Shown piece after piece: positions 1-10,103 of a stretch of 15,389 nt of DNA (its first letter is position 1; each line of letters opens with the position of its first letter). The notes under the pieces were generated by a model. The model was given only the letters and a program-made list of their open reading frames with translations. It was not told the origin of the DNA and did not search any database. Where the stretch lies: NCBI GenBank assembly GCA_029974855.1, contig JARKQO010000141.1, forward strand, positions 1-15,389. Direction: 5' to 3'. This DNA comes from Eubacteriales bacterium (GTDB lineage: Bacteria > Bacillota_A > Clostridia > Christensenellales > Aristaeellaceae). The position numbers and the translations under genes were made by a program.

Positions 1-100
1 CACACCCATCCCCCCAAAAAAAGTCACCCAACCCGCGCCCCGGGCCAGTGCGTGGCCTGTGCGGGGGGCGCGGGGGGGTTGTGTATTTTCCGGCGGTTTT

Positions 101-160
101 CCAGGGGTTCCACCCCTGGACCCCGCCAGGGCCTGAGGCCCTGGACCCACTGTTTACAGT
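101..160 (+). repeat. Tandem-hairpin repeat, copy A
   Basis: This intergenic element lies downstream of xylB. Hairpin 1 pairs 101-107 (CCAGGGG) with 113-119 (CCCCTGG) around a 5-base loop. Hairpin 2 pairs 126-133 (CCAGGGCC) with 137-144 (GGCCCTGG) around a 3-base loop. A third small inverted repeat, ACTGT-TT-ACAGT, follows at 149-160. The linker GACCCCG and the trailing ACCC recur in copy B at 9943-10017, which has the same stem and loop lengths. A G-rich stretch at 61-78 precedes the element. There is no U-tract after the hairpins on either strand, so it is not a classical terminator. It looks like an interspersed structured repeat; its function is unknown. Confidence 0.75.
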
Positions 161-193
161 ATAACCTCGGAAAGGTAGAGCCCTTACAATTCC

Positions 194-1717
194 TTACAGC
201 CCTGCCAGGGCCTCGTAGCTTTCCTTCAGCGCCGGGTACAGCTGGGTGTACAGCCGGTAGAAGGGCTCATAGGCCTGCCCGTTTTCCGCCTGGGGCTTCC
301 CTGCCCCTGCCTTGCGGATCACCGCGTCGCAGCCCTCCTTTACGGAGGCGTACTCGCCGCAGGCCACCCCTGCCAGAATGGCCACGCCCAAAGCCGGGCC
401 CTCGCTGCCGGTCAGGGTAGCGGTGGGCAGGCGGAACAAATCCGCCAGCATCTGCTTCCAGACCGGGCTTTTGGCCCCGCCGCCGCACAGCAGCATCTCC
501 TGGGGGGAAATGCCCACGGAGCGGATGATTTCCAGGCAGTCCCTGAGGGAGAAGGCCACGCCCTCCATCACCGCCCGCAGCATGTGGGCCTTGGTGTGGA
601 TGCTGCTGAGGCCGAAGAACACGCCCCGGGCGTTGGGGTCCAAATGGGGGGTGCGCTCTCCCATGAGATAGGGGAGGTACAGTAGCCTTTCGGAGCCGAT
701 GGGCAGCCGGGCCGCCTGCTGGTTCAACAGATCATAGGGGTCCACCCCCAGGCCCTTGGCGGTTTCCATCTCCGCGCCGCAGAGCTGGTTGCGGAACCAC
801 TGCAAGGAGAGCCCGGCTCCCTGGGTCACCCCCATCACATGCCAGGCCCCGGGTACGGCGCAGCAGAAGGTATGGATGCGGCCCTTGGGGTCGATGATGG
901 GGGAACTGGTATGGGCGTACACCACCCCGGAGGTGCCGATGGTGGTAAAGGCCCGGCCGTCGGATACGGTGCCGGTGCCCACGGCGGCGGCGGCGTTGTC
1001 TCCCGCGCCGCCCGCCACCAGGGTGCCCTCCTTCAGGCCCGTGAGCCTGGCCGCCTGGGCGTGCACCTGCCCCGTGACCTCCGGGGATTCATAGACCTGG
1101 CCCAGCAGGGCCCTGTCGATTTGCAAAAGGCTCAGAATTTCGTCGGACCACTTGCGGTCCTTCACATCCAGCAGCTGCATGCCCGAGGCGTCGGACACCT
1201 CCGTGGCCAGCTCCCCGGTGAGCTTGTAGCGGATGTAGTCCTTGGGCAGCAGAATGTGCCGGCATTTCTCGTAAACGCCGGGCTCGTGCTGCCGGACCCA
1301 GAGGATTTTGGAGGCGGTGAAGCCGGTCATGGCCGGGTTGGCGGTGATGTCGATCATCTTTTCCGCCCCCACCAGCCGGGTCATTTCCTCGCACTGGGCC
1401 CCGGTGCGCTGGTCGCACCAGATGATGGACTTGCGCAGGGGCTCGCCCCCCTCGTCCAGCATCACCAGGCCGTGCATCTGGCCGGACAGGCCCACGGCCC
1501 CGATCTGGGAGGGCTCCACGCCGCTTTTGCCCACTACCGCCCGGCAGGTTTCGCACACGGCGTTCCACCAGTCCAGGGGGTCCTGCTCCGCCCAGCCGTT
1601 TTGGGGCTGATACAGGGGGTATTCCACGCTGTGGGAGGCCACTGCTTCCCCTGTGGGGTGGTACAGCACGGTTTTGGTGCCGGAGGTGCCAATGTCAATC
1701 CCTAGCAAATAGGCCAT
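194..1717 (-). CDS. xylB: Xylulokinase XylB (FGGY carbohydrate kinase)
   Basis: Phosphorylates D-xylulose with ATP to D-xylulose 5-phosphate, the second step of cytoplasmic xylose catabolism, feeding the pentose phosphate pathway. The 507-residue protein has the usual length and both actin-like FGGY halves. Visible motifs are the N-terminal phosphate loop GIDIGTSGTKT (6-16), the substrate-contacting MH pair in LSGQMHG (81-82), the probable catalytic base D240 in GGAGDNAAAA, the GERTPHLDP segment, and the C-terminal adenosine motif LCGGGAKSPVW. The ATG start at 1717 is preceded by AAGGAGG at good spacing and lies 15 bases after the xylA stop, so the two genes are co-transcribed. Other FGGY kinases (ribulokinase, glycerol kinase) are less likely because of the MH signature and the xylA neighbour. 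Confidence 0.96.
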   Translation of the reverse strand: MAYLLGIDIGTSGTKTVLYHPTGEAVASHSVEYPLYQPQNGWAEQDPLDWWNAVCETCRAVVGKSGVEPSQIGAVGLSGQMHGLVMLDEGGEPLRKSIIWCDQRTGAQCEEMTRLVGAEKMIDITANPAMTGFTASKILWVRQHEPGVYEKCRHILLPKDYIRYKLTGELATEVSDASGMQLLDVKDRKWSDEILSLLQIDRALLGQVYESPEVTGQVHAQAARLTGLKEGTLVAGGAGDNAAAAVGTGTVSDGRAFTTIGTSGVVYAHTSSPIIDPKGRIHTFCCAVPGAWHVMGVTQGAGLSLQWFRNQLCGAEMETAKGLGVDPYDLLNQQAARLPIGSERLLYLPYLMGERTPHLDPNARGVFFGLSSIHTKAHMLRAVMEGVAFSLRDCLEIIRSVGISPQEMLLCGGGAKSPVWKQMLADLFRLPTATLTGSEGPALGVAILAGVACGEYASVKEGCDAVIRKAGAGKPQAENGQAYEPFYRLYTQLYPALKESYEALAGL

Positions 1718-1732
1718 CAGGAGCCCTCCTTC

Positions 1733-3052
1733 TTACCCGAAAAGGATGGAGTTGATCACGCTTTCCAGCCATTCCTGCTTGCCGCTGCCGGGCAAGGCGG
1801 GAGCGCCGTTTTGTACCGCGATGTCGGACAGCTCCTTCAGGGTGGCCTTGCCGGAGCGGATCTTGCGGCCCAGCTCGCTGTCGTAGCTGCTGTAGCGGTC
1901 CTTCACAAAGCCGTCGATGCGGCCGTCCTCGATGATGGCGGCGGCCTTCAGGAGCCCCAAGGCAAAGGCGTCCATGCCGAGAATGAAGCTGAGGAACATG
2001 TCCTCATGGGTGTAGGAGGGGCGGCGGGTCTTGGCGTCAAAGTTGAAGCCTCCGTTTTTCAGGCCCCCGGCCTTCAAAACCTCGTACATGCACAAGGTGG
2101 TTTCGTAGACGTCAAAGGGGAACTCGTCGGTGTCCCAGCCCAGGAGATAGTCCCCCTGGTTGGCGTCCACGGAGCCCAGCATGCCGTTCATGGCGCTGAC
2201 CCGCAGATCGTGCTGGAAGGTATGCCCCGCCAAGGTGGCGTGGTTGGCCTCGATGTTCATTTTGAAATCCTTGTCCAGGCCGTACTGGCGCACAAAGCCG
2301 ATGGCGGTGGCGGCGTCGAAGTCGTACTGGTGCTTCATGGGCTCCTTGGGCTTGGGCTCGATGAAGAAATCCCCGGTGAAGCCGATGCCCCGGCCATAGT
2401 CCACGGCCATGCGCATCAAGGCGGCGATGTTCTCCTGCTCAAACTTCATGTCGGTGTTCAGCAGGGTTTCGTAGCCCTCCCGGCCGCCCCAGAACACATA
2501 GCCCTTGCCCCCCAGCTTCACGGTGATATCGATGGCCTTCTTGATCTGGGCGGCGGCGTGGCAGAACACGTCGATGCTGTTGCTGGAGCCCGCGCCGTTC
2601 ATGAAGCGGGGGTTGCTGAACATGTTGGCTGTGCCCCAGAGGCACTTGATGCCCGTGGCCTTCATCTTGTCCAGGATGTAGTCGGAGATTTGGTCCAGGC
2701 GGCGGTTGGTCTCCTCCAGGGTATCCGCCTCGGGGATCAGGTCCACGTCGTGGAAGCAGAAATACCCGATGCCCAGCTTCTGCATGAATTCAAAGCCCGC
2801 GTCCACCTTGGCTTTGGCATGCTCCATGGTATCCAAAGGCGCGCCAAAGGATTTGTCCGCGGTGCCCGGGCCGAACATATCCCTGCCGGTGGCGCAGAGG
2901 TTGTGCCACCAGGCCATGGCAAAGGGCAGGTGCTCCTTCATGGGCTTGCCCAGCACCAGCCGCTGGGGATCGTAGTACTTGAAGGCCAGGGGATTGTGGG
3001 ATTTGGGACCTTCATAGGGGACCTTGGGCAGATTGGCGAAGATTTCAGACAT
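1733..3052 (-). CDS. xylA: Xylose isomerase XylA, class II
   Basis: Interconverts D-xylose and D-xylulose in the cytoplasm using two divalent metal ions. The protein has 439 residues, typical of the class II enzymes. All catalytic and metal residues are present and fall at the E. coli numbering: H101 and D104 in FHDVD, E232 in IEPKPKEP, E268 and H271 in [13 protein letters not shown]296 in GSVDANQGD, and D307 and D309 in WDTDE. The frame is open upstream to 3163, but the ATG at 3052 is chosen because a perfect AAAGGAGGA lies 8 bases before it and the protein then begins with the normal family N-terminus, [11 protein letters not shown]. It sits 55 bases downstream of the LacI-family gene and 15 bases upstream of xylB, forming a regulator-xylA-xylB operon. 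Confidence 0.98.
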   Translation of the reverse strand: MSEIFANLPKVPYEGPKSHNPLAFKYYDPQRLVLGKPMKEHLPFAMAWWHNLCATGRDMFGPGTADKSFGAPLDTMEHAKAKVDAGFEFMQKLGIGYFCFHDVDLIPEADTLEETNRRLDQISDYILDKMKATGIKCLWGTANMFSNPRFMNGAGSSNSIDVFCHAAAQIKKAIDITVKLGGKGYVFWGGREGYETLLNTDMKFEQENIAALMRMAVDYGRGIGFTGDFFIEPKPKEPMKHQYDFDAATAIGFVRQYGLDKDFKMNIEANHATLAGHTFQHDLRVSAMNGMLGSVDANQGDYLLGWDTDEFPFDVYETTLCMYEVLKAGGLKNGGFNFDAKTRRPSYTHEDMFLSFILGMDAFALGLLKAAAIIEDGRIDGFVKDRYSSYDSELGRKIRSGKATLKELSDIAVQNGAPALPGSGKQEWLESVINSILFG

Positions 3053-3107
3053 GGTTGGTTCCTCCTTTAATTGGGTTGAATTTGGTTGTGATTGGGCAGG
3101 CGGTGGG

Positions 3108-4127
3108 TCAGTCCTCCAGGTTTTCCAAAATGCGGATTTGGTTCTCCATGATTCTCCTGTCATAGGTCAGGCCGCCGGAGAGGATGATATCCCTGGCGGC
3201 GCGAAGGGCCAGGTAGCCCTGCTGGAAGGGCTGCTGGCAAACCACGGCCTTCAGCAGCCCGCAGGCCAGCATGGGCCTGGTCATGGCGATGTTATCGAAG
3301 GCAAAGAGGCGGATGCGGTCCTCCAGCTTCAAATCGAAGAGGGCGTCGCACAGGCCCTTGAGCCCGGCGGCCACCAGCAGCAGCGTGTCGATGGAGGGGT
3401 CCGCCAGGAGCATGGCCTTGGTGGCGGCATAGGCGCTGTCGTCGTCGTCCTTGGCGCTGGCCCGGGCCACGATGCGGATGGCGGAGCCGCTTTCCATCAG
3501 CCCGCTCTCAAACCCGTGAAGCCGCTGCCGGTGGCCCAGCAAGGTCTCCACCCCGGTGAGGATGCCCAGCCGGGCCTCCCCCTGGATGGCCAGGCTCATG
3601 ACCCCCGCCGCCGTGCGGCCGCCCTTTTCATAATCGCTGCCCACGTAGCAGCGGCGGCGGCTTCCCTCCAAATCCGTGTTCACGGTGATGGTGGGCACGC
3701 TCCTGTCCGCCAGCTCCGCCACCTTTTTTACAATGCCCGGGTGGTCGATGGGGTGGAGCACCAGCACGGAGATTTCCTCCTGCATGTCGGTGATCAGGGC
3801 CAGCTGCTGCCCGGGATCATAGCCCCGCATTTGGGACACCCTCAGGGTGATGCCGTAGTCCGCCAGCTCCTCCCGGGCCTGGTCCACCCCCCGCAGCACC
3901 TCCTCGAAGAAGGGGTTGCCCACGCTGGACAAAACCAGGCCCACCACCGGGGCCGCCTTTTGAATGGCCAGGGCCCGGGCCGCGATGTTCTTGCTGTAGC
4001 CCGCCTTGCGCAGGGCGGTCAGAATCCTCGCTTCGGTATCCGGGCGCACCTTTCCCCGCCCGTTGAGCACCCGGTCCACCGTAGCGGTGGATACGCCGCA
4101 TTCAGCGGCAATCTCCCGAATGGTCAT
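3108..4127 (-). CDS. LacI-family transcriptional regulator, probably of the xylose operon
   Basis: A 339-residue DNA-binding sugar sensor. The first ~45 residues hold a LacI helix-turn-helix ([20 protein letters not shown]) and hinge helix; the motif [15 protein letters not shown] is characteristic of the family. Residues ~60-330 form a periplasmic-binding-protein-like effector domain that resembles the RbsB-type (Peripla_BP_4) fold. As first gene of the xylAB operon it most likely represses the operon and itself, with xylose or a related sugar as inducer; this is inferred from position. Many Firmicutes use a ROK-type XylR instead, so the regulator type is a local variation. The ATG at 4127 is the only plausible start, although its ribosome binding site (GGGATGA) is weak. 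Confidence 0.9.
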   Translation of the reverse strand: MTIREIAAECGVSTATVDRVLNGRGKVRPDTEARILTALRKAGYSKNIAARALAIQKAAPVVGLVLSSVGNPFFEEVLRGVDQAREELADYGITLRVSQMRGYDPGQQLALITDMQEEISVLVLHPIDHPGIVKKVAELADRSVPTITVNTDLEGSRRRCYVGSDYEKGGRTAAGVMSLAIQGEARLGILTGVETLLGHRQRLHGFESGLMESGSAIRIVARASAKDDDDSAYAATKAMLLADPSIDTLLLVAAGLKGLCDALFDLKLEDRIRLFAFDNIAMTRPMLACGLLKAVVCQQPFQQGYLALRAARDIILSGGLTYDRRIMENQIRILENLED

Positions 4128-4208
4128 TCACATCATCCCATGCTCAGCGCTTTAGGAGGCGGGGGGTGCGCCAGGCTCCGGCCCCGCCGGCCGCTTCTTG
4201 ATGTCCCC

Positions 4209-4237
4209 AGTATACTTCATTGGGAAAAGCTTTGCAA
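4209..4237 (-). promoter_or_regulatory. Sigma-A type promoter for lacI-xylA-xylB
   Basis: Read on the minus strand, TTGCAA (4237-4232) and TATACT (4214-4209) are separated by exactly 17 bases, a good -35/-10 arrangement. Transcription would begin near 4202, about 75 bases before the regulator ATG. The AAAGCTTT palindrome overlaps the -35, where repressor binding would block RNA polymerase. This is read by eye from sequence only. Confidence 0.6.
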
Positions 4238-4253
4238 CCCTTTTGCCATAATA

Positions 4254-4269
4254 ATGTGTCCGGGCACAT
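4254..4269. promoter_or_regulatory. Candidate operator (inverted repeat)
   Basis: ATGTG and CACAT form a 5+5 inverted repeat around a 6-base GC-rich spacer, about 17 bases upstream of the leftward -35. A site with a central CG between symmetric arms would suit a LacI-family protein, but the arms are short and this could be chance. Confidence 0.25.
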
Positions 4270-4364
4270 ATGCCCTGTTTTCGGGCCGGGAAGGGGTTTT
4301 GCCATGGGCAGACGCCGGAAGGAGGGCTTGGAACAGGATTTTACACATTTCAGCGGGCAAGGTA

Positions 4365-4394
4365 TTGGTTTTTGACGGAGGCCTATGCTATAAT
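4365..4394 (+). promoter_or_regulatory. Extended -10 promoter for the ftsH operon
   Basis: TGCTATAAT at 4386-4394 is a perfect -10 hexamer (4389-4394) with the extended TGn element. The best-spaced -35 is the partial match TTGGTT at 4365-4370 with an 18-base spacer; a better hexamer, TTGACG at 4372-4377, is too close (11 bases). Extended -10 promoters tolerate weak -35 boxes. Transcription would start near 4401, giving a leader of about 100 bases before the ftsH start. Confidence 0.65.
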
Positions 4395-4503
4395 GAGTTG
4401 GTCGTTTTTGCCCTGTTTTTGCGTACCGCGAAAGGGGCGGGCGGCAGGGAGCGGGCCGGGGAAACAGCCCGGCGGGCTCCGGAATACAAGGAGGATTCTG
4501 ATT

Positions 4504-6554
<2,051 letters not shown>

Positions 6555-6558
<4 letters not shown>

Positions 6559-7451
6559 GCCCGGCGGCCTTAGGGCCGGTGCGGGCGGATTTGCATGTCC
6601 ACAGCGCCTATAGCGACGGACGCTGTAGCCCCCGGGAGCTGGGGGAGCTGGCCCTTGGGGCCGGCCTCACCCACCTGGCCCTCTGCGATCACGATACCCT
6701 TTCAGGGCTGGAGCCCATGGCAAAAGCCCTGGAGGAGCTGGCCCAAGGCATCGGCGGGCCGGGCGCCGTCCCGGCGTTGATCCCGGGGGTGGAGCTGAGC
6801 ACCGGGGATACGGGGCAGACCCATGTGCTGGGCTACGGGGTGAAGCCGGGGAATCCCCGGCTGGAGGAGGCCCTGGGGGAAAGCAAGGTCCGCCGCCTGG
6901 AGCGGTTTGAAAGCATGTTGGAGAGGCTGAGGGAACTGGGCATCCAGGTGCCCCGGGAGCTGTTGCCCTCCGGGACCCAAGGCCCCCTGGGCCGGGCCCA
7001 TGTGGCCAGGGCGTTGGTGGACATGGGCCAGGTTCGTACCCTGAACGAGGCCTTTGACCGGTACCTGGGCCCCGGCAGGCCCGCCTACGCGCCCTACCGG
7101 CGCATGGCAGCCCGGGAGGCCGTGGCGCTGCTGCGCAGGGCGGGGGCGGTGCCCGTGCTGGCCCATCCCTGCCGGATTCCGCTGCCCCAGCCCGCCCTGT
7201 TTGCTTTGGTGGAGTCCCTCCGGGAGGCCGGGCTCCAGGGCCTGGAGGTCTACCATCCCTCCGCTGACCGGGAGCAAACGGCCGCCCTGGAAGCCTATGC
7301 CCGCAGGCAGGGCCTGCTGGTTACCGGAGGCAGCGACTTCCATGGGGACCAGGGCCACGGAGAGCTGGGCAAGCTGCCCCAAGGCTGGCAAAGCCAGGAG
7401 CAGGATGTGCGGGCCCTTCTGGCATGCATGGCCCAGGGGGCTTTGGCATAG
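6555..7451 (+). CDS. PHP-domain phosphoesterase (YciV/RNase AM-like)
   Basis: A 298-residue metal-dependent phosphoesterase of the polymerase and histidinol phosphatase superfamily, stand-alone rather than part of a DNA polymerase. Metal-binding motifs are in family order: DLHVHSAYSDG (H14, H16, D21), CDHDTLSG (D45, H46), PGVELS (E80), GRAHVARAL (H149), LAHPCR (H204), EVYHPS (H234) and GSDFHG (D261, H263). This layout matches YciV-type enzymes, which act on 3',5'-nucleoside bisphosphates or the 5' ends of short RNAs; the exact substrate is inferred. The ATG at 6555 overlaps the ftsH stop as ATGA, with AAGGA just upstream, implying translational coupling. A TTG at 6540 is in frame but less likely. 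Cytoplasmic; no signal peptide. Confidence 0.88.
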
Positions 7452-7489
7452 GGTATACGGGATTTACACAAGAGAATTGAGGAGAAACG

Positions 7490-9136
7490 ATGTATAACCA
7501 AGGCTTTACGCCGCAGAACCCTGGGCAGCAACCCTACCCGGACTATGCCCAGTATGCCCAGTATCCGCAAAGCGGAAGCGCTTGGTATACCCCCATGCCC
7601 TCCGATATCCCCCAGGAGGCCCCTGTGGCCGGGGGCCGGGGGGCTAAAAAAAGAAACGGCGGCGGGGCCAAGGGAACCGGTCCCAAGCGGCGCAAGAGCT
7701 TCAAATGGCAGTTGATCAAGGTCCTCCTGGTGCTGCTGGTGCTGGCCGGGGCCGTGGCGGGGGGCTATGTGATGAAGGTGCAATCCGATGTGAAGCCCTA
7801 TGTGAGCACCTTTTTGGACAACATCAGCGTGGACGGCATCCCCTTGGGCGGCAAGACCTGGGCCCAGGGCAGCGCCGAGGTCTGGGACCAGGCCAACGCC
7901 AAGCAGTCCGGCTGGTACGTGCGGCTCAGCAACGCCGCCGGGGAGTACAAGGACATCACCGCCGAGACGTTGGGCATTACCTTCGACCCCTCCGCCGCTC
8001 TGGAGGAGGCCTGGGCCATCGGCCACAGCACCAGCCGGAGCAACCCTAAAACCATCTTCGCCATGCAGCAGGAAATCCAGGCCATGAAGGGCAGCAGCAG
8101 GGAGTTTTTCAGCTTTCAGCAAAGCGCCAACACCGCCCCCATCGATACCATTCTCACCACCCTTCAACGGGTCGCCTACGTCGCCCCCCAGGACGCCGCC
8201 ATCACCGGCTTTGACCCCGACAACTTCCAAAACCCCTTCAGCTTCCAGCGGGAGGTGTGGGGCCAGGAGCTGGACACCGCCGCCATCAAGGAGCAGATTC
8301 TGGAGATGGTGCGAACCTTTGAAAGCGGGGCCATCCTCCTGGAGCCCACCCCCCTCCAGCCCAAGGTGACGGTGGAGATGCTGCAAAAGACCGTGTCCCT
8401 CCGGGCCCGGGTGGTGACCCCCATCGACAAGCACTCCACCCCGGAGCGCAACGACAACATCCGGGTGGCCTTCGGCAAGATTAACCGCATGGTGATGAAA
8501 GACGGGGATAAGTTCAGCTTTAACAAGGTGGTAGGCAGGCGGAACGAGAAGAACGGCTTCTTCCAAGCCTATGAATACAACTACGGCGAGCTGGTACCCG
8601 GCTGGGGCGGCGGGGTTTGCCAGGCCAGCACCACGGTGTACCTGGCGGCGGTCCGGGCGGGGATGACCATCGTGGACCGCACCGCCCACGGAACCCCCGT
8701 AGCCTACACGGAGATGGGAAAGGACGCCACCGTCAGCGATACCAGGGGCCGGGAGATTGACTTCGTGTTCCGCAACAACAGCGGCGGCCAGGTGTTCCTC
8801 TCCGCCCACGTGATTTCCGATCCCTCCAACAAGAACCGCCTCCTGTGCGAGGTGCGCATCTACGGCCAGGACCTGGGCAACGTGCGCTACGAGCTGGAAA
8901 CCGAGGTGGTGGAGAAGCTGGCTATGCCCACGGAGCCGGAGTACATCCAGGATACCAAGGGCAAGTACACCACCGTGCTCGGGGAGGAAATAGAAGTGAT
9001 TAAGGCCAGCGAAGGCTATGTGGTGGACAGCTACCTGTGCACCATCGTGGACGGGGTGCAAACCGAGCGCAAGAAGATGGGCCGGGACACCTACCCCGCG
9101 CGCCGGGCCCGGATCTACGTGGGGGCCATGCAATAA
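7490..9136 (+). CDS. Membrane-anchored VanW-family protein with peptidoglycan-binding-like domain
   Basis: A 548-residue protein. Residues 1-70 are a Gln/Pro/Tyr-rich then Lys/Arg/Gly-rich cytoplasmic tail with a YAQ-YAQ-YPQ repeat near 19-27; residues ~75-95 are a single membrane helix, so the rest is probably outside. A YoaR-type peptidoglycan-binding-like region follows (~108-300). The VanW domain (~313-450) shows the family motifs DKFSFNKVVGRRNEKNGF, GGGVCQAS (C377 at 373-380) and RTAHGTPVAY. VanW proteins occur in Gram-positive bacteria, including some vancomycin-resistance operons, but their biochemical role is not settled; without vanA/B/H/X nearby this one does not imply resistance. 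The ATG at 7490 follows GAGGAGA (7479-7485). It lies 38 bases after the PHP gene and is probably in the same operon. Confidence 0.9.
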   Translation: MYNQGFTPQNPGQQPYPDYAQYAQYPQSGSAWYTPMPSDIPQEAPVAGGRGAKKRNGGGAKGTGPKRRKSFKWQLIKVLLVLLVLAGAVAGGYVMKVQSDVKPYVSTFLDNISVDGIPLGGKTWAQGSAEVWDQANAKQSGWYVRLSNAAGEYKDITAETLGITFDPSAALEEAWAIGHSTSRSNPKTIFAMQQEIQAMKGSSREFFSFQQSANTAPIDTILTTLQRVAYVAPQDAAITGFDPDNFQNPFSFQREVWGQELDTAAIKEQILEMVRTFESGAILLEPTPLQPKVTVEMLQKTVSLRARVVTPIDKHSTPERNDNIRVAFGKINRMVMKDGDKFSFNKVVGRRNEKNGFFQAYEYNYGELVPGWGGGVCQASTTVYLAAVRAGMTIVDRTAHGTPVAYTEMGKDATVSDTRGREIDFVFRNNSGGQVFLSAHVISDPSNKNRLLCEVRIYGQDLGNVRYELETEVVEKLAMPTEPEYIQDTKGKYTTVLGEEIEVIKASEGYVVDSYLCTIVDGVQTERKKMGRDTYPARRARIYVGAMQ

Positions 9137-9189
9137 CAACACAGCCCGGCGGGGAACAGGCCCCCAAGGCGATCAAAGGGGCGAAGCCG

Positions 9190-9906
9190 TTGAAGACCAC
9201 GTTGGGCTGTATCAGAAGGGCGGACCAGGATTTCAAGTTGATTCAACCGGGGGACCGGGTGGCGGTGGGCGTGTCCGGAGGCAAGGACAGCCTGCTGCTT
9301 TTGTATGCCCTTTCCCTGTACCGCAAGGTGCGCCACGGGGATTTTTCCCTTCGGGCGGTGATGCTCACCGCCGGGAAGGAGGAGCCGGACACCTCCGCCA
9401 TCCAGGCCCTGTGCGCCCAGCTGGACGTGCCTTTGACCCTGCGGCACACCGAGCTCTACCAAATCCTCTTTGAGGCCCGCCGGGAGGAAAACCCCTGCGC
9501 CCTGTGCGCCAAGATGCGCCGGGGCATGCTCTGCGATCTCTGCCGGGAGCTGGGGGCCAACAAGCTGGCCTTGGGCCACCACCGGGAGGACGCTTTGGAG
9601 ACTTTGATGATGAGCTTGATCTTCGAAGGCAGGCTCCACACCTTTCACCCCAAAACCTGGCTCAGCCGCAGCGATGTCACCGTGATCCGACCCATGGTCT
9701 ACCTGCCGGAAAAGCACATCCTCCACATGAAAAAAGTCCTGGACCTGCCGGTTTTGGTGAACCCCTGCCCTGCCAACGGCCACACCAAGCGCCAGGAGAT
9801 GAAGGAGCTTCTCAAGGAGCTGTCCCAGCGCTACCCGGACCTCAAGGACCAGATGCTCTCGGCTTTGCGCAACGACAAGCAGTACGGATTGTGGGAGAAG
9901 GGGTAG
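9190..9906 (+). CDS. TtcA-family PP-loop ATPase, probable tRNA 2-thiolation enzyme
   Basis: A 238-residue cytoplasmic ATPase that would adenylate a tRNA cytidine and insert sulfur. The PP-loop SGGKDS is at 29-34. A CxxC pair (C103, C106 in NPCALCAKMRRG) and C193 in VNPCPANGHTKR match the three cysteines that hold the iron-sulfur cluster in TtcA; two extra cysteines (C115, C118) lie in between. It is shorter than E. coli TtcA, as usual for the Firmicutes relatives, and these differ from TilS, which lacks this cysteine set. The frame is open upstream inside vanW, but the TTG at 9190 is preferred: AAAGGGG lies about 8 bases upstream and the protein then begins KTTLGCIRRADQDF, as family members do. 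The substrate tRNA position is inferred. Confidence 0.85.
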   Translation: MKTTLGCIRRADQDFKLIQPGDRVAVGVSGGKDSLLLLYALSLYRKVRHGDFSLRAVMLTAGKEEPDTSAIQALCAQLDVPLTLRHTELYQILFEARREENPCALCAKMRRGMLCDLCRELGANKLALGHHREDALETLMMSLIFEGRLHTFHPKTWLSRSDVTVIRPMVYLPEKHILHMKKVLDLPVLVNPCPANGHTKRQEMKELLKELSQRYPDLKDQMLSALRNDKQYGLWEKG

Positions 9907-9942
9907 GACGGGGGACGGGGGGGAGGAGACGACGACGGGGGC

Positions 9943-10017
9943 CCAGAGGCTCTGCCTCTGGACTCCGCCAGGGACGAAGTCCCTGGACCCGCTTTTGACC
10001 GCGTTTCACGCGGTCAA
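9943..10017 (+). repeat. Tandem-hairpin repeat, copy B
   Basis: Second copy of the element at 101-160, lying between the convergent ttcA-like and dhaL1 genes. Hairpin 1 pairs 9943-9949 (CCAGAGG) with 9955-9961 (CCTCTGG), 5-base loop; hairpin 2 pairs 9968-9975 (CCAGGGAC) with 9979-9986 (GTCCCTGG), 3-base loop. These sizes equal those in copy A. Where the stems differ, both partners change (G-C to A-T in hairpin 1, C-G to A-T in hairpin 2). A third, stronger hairpin follows: TTGACCGCG (9995-10003) pairs with CGCGGTCAA (10009-10017). A G-rich run (9910-9941) precedes it, as in copy A. Confidence 0.75.
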
Positions 10018-10053
10018 GGGATTGAGTTGAGATGAAAGCTTGGAAGATGGTTT

Positions 10054-10090
10054 GCCAAGGGCCCTCCCGGGGATTGGGAGGGCCCTTGGC
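10054..10090. terminator. Perfect 15-bp hairpin between convergent genes, probable bidirectional terminator
   Basis: GCCAAGGGCCCTCCC (10054-10068) pairs perfectly with GGGAGGGCCCTTGGC (10076-10090) around a 7-base loop. It lies 13 bases past the dhaL1 stop and 147 bases past the ttcA-like stop. Neither side has a U-rich tail, so termination would depend on the very stable stem alone or the hairpin may protect transcript 3' ends. Confidence 0.6.
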
Positions 10091-10103
10091 TTGGGAGGAG
10101 GTA

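Larger units (their letters stand above)
4128..4503. other. Divergent intergenic region between the xylose and ftsH operons
   Basis: This 376-bp stretch encodes no convincing gene. It separates the leftward lacI-xylAB operon from the rightward ftsH operon. It holds one promoter for each direction, a possible operator (4254-4269) and a GC-rich hairpin in the regulator's leader, where CCGGC (4178-4182) pairs with GCCGG (4186-4190). An AAAGCTTT palindrome at 4226-4233 overlaps the -35 of the leftward promoter and could also be bound by the LacI-type protein. Its AT content is visibly higher between 4200 and 4410 than in the coding regions around it. The ftsH leader is roughly 100 bases long. Confidence 0.75.

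Noticed and set aside
11..30. C-run followed by A7, which on the minus strand gives a T7 tract, as a terminator for the xylose operon
   Set aside because: No convincing stem lies directly before the T7; the nearest hairpin (41-59) is about 15 bases away, so the evidence is too weak.
4270..4503. N-terminal extension of FtsH to an ATG at 4270
   Set aside because: It would run through the promoter and the AAGGAGGA site; family members begin just before the first membrane helix.
7490..9136. VanW-family gene as a sign of a vancomycin-resistance cluster
   Set aside because: No vanR, vanS, vanH, ligase or vanX homologue is present, and VanW-family proteins are common in Firmicutes without resistance.
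7295..9142. 615-codon open frame on the minus strand opposite the VanW gene
   Set aside because: Shadow of the VanW and PHP genes on the other strand, with a biased composition and no motif.
9037..9189. N-terminal extension of the TtcA-like protein overlapping the VanW gene
   Set aside because: The extra residues are out-of-frame VanW sequence; the TTG at 9190 gives the usual family N-terminus.
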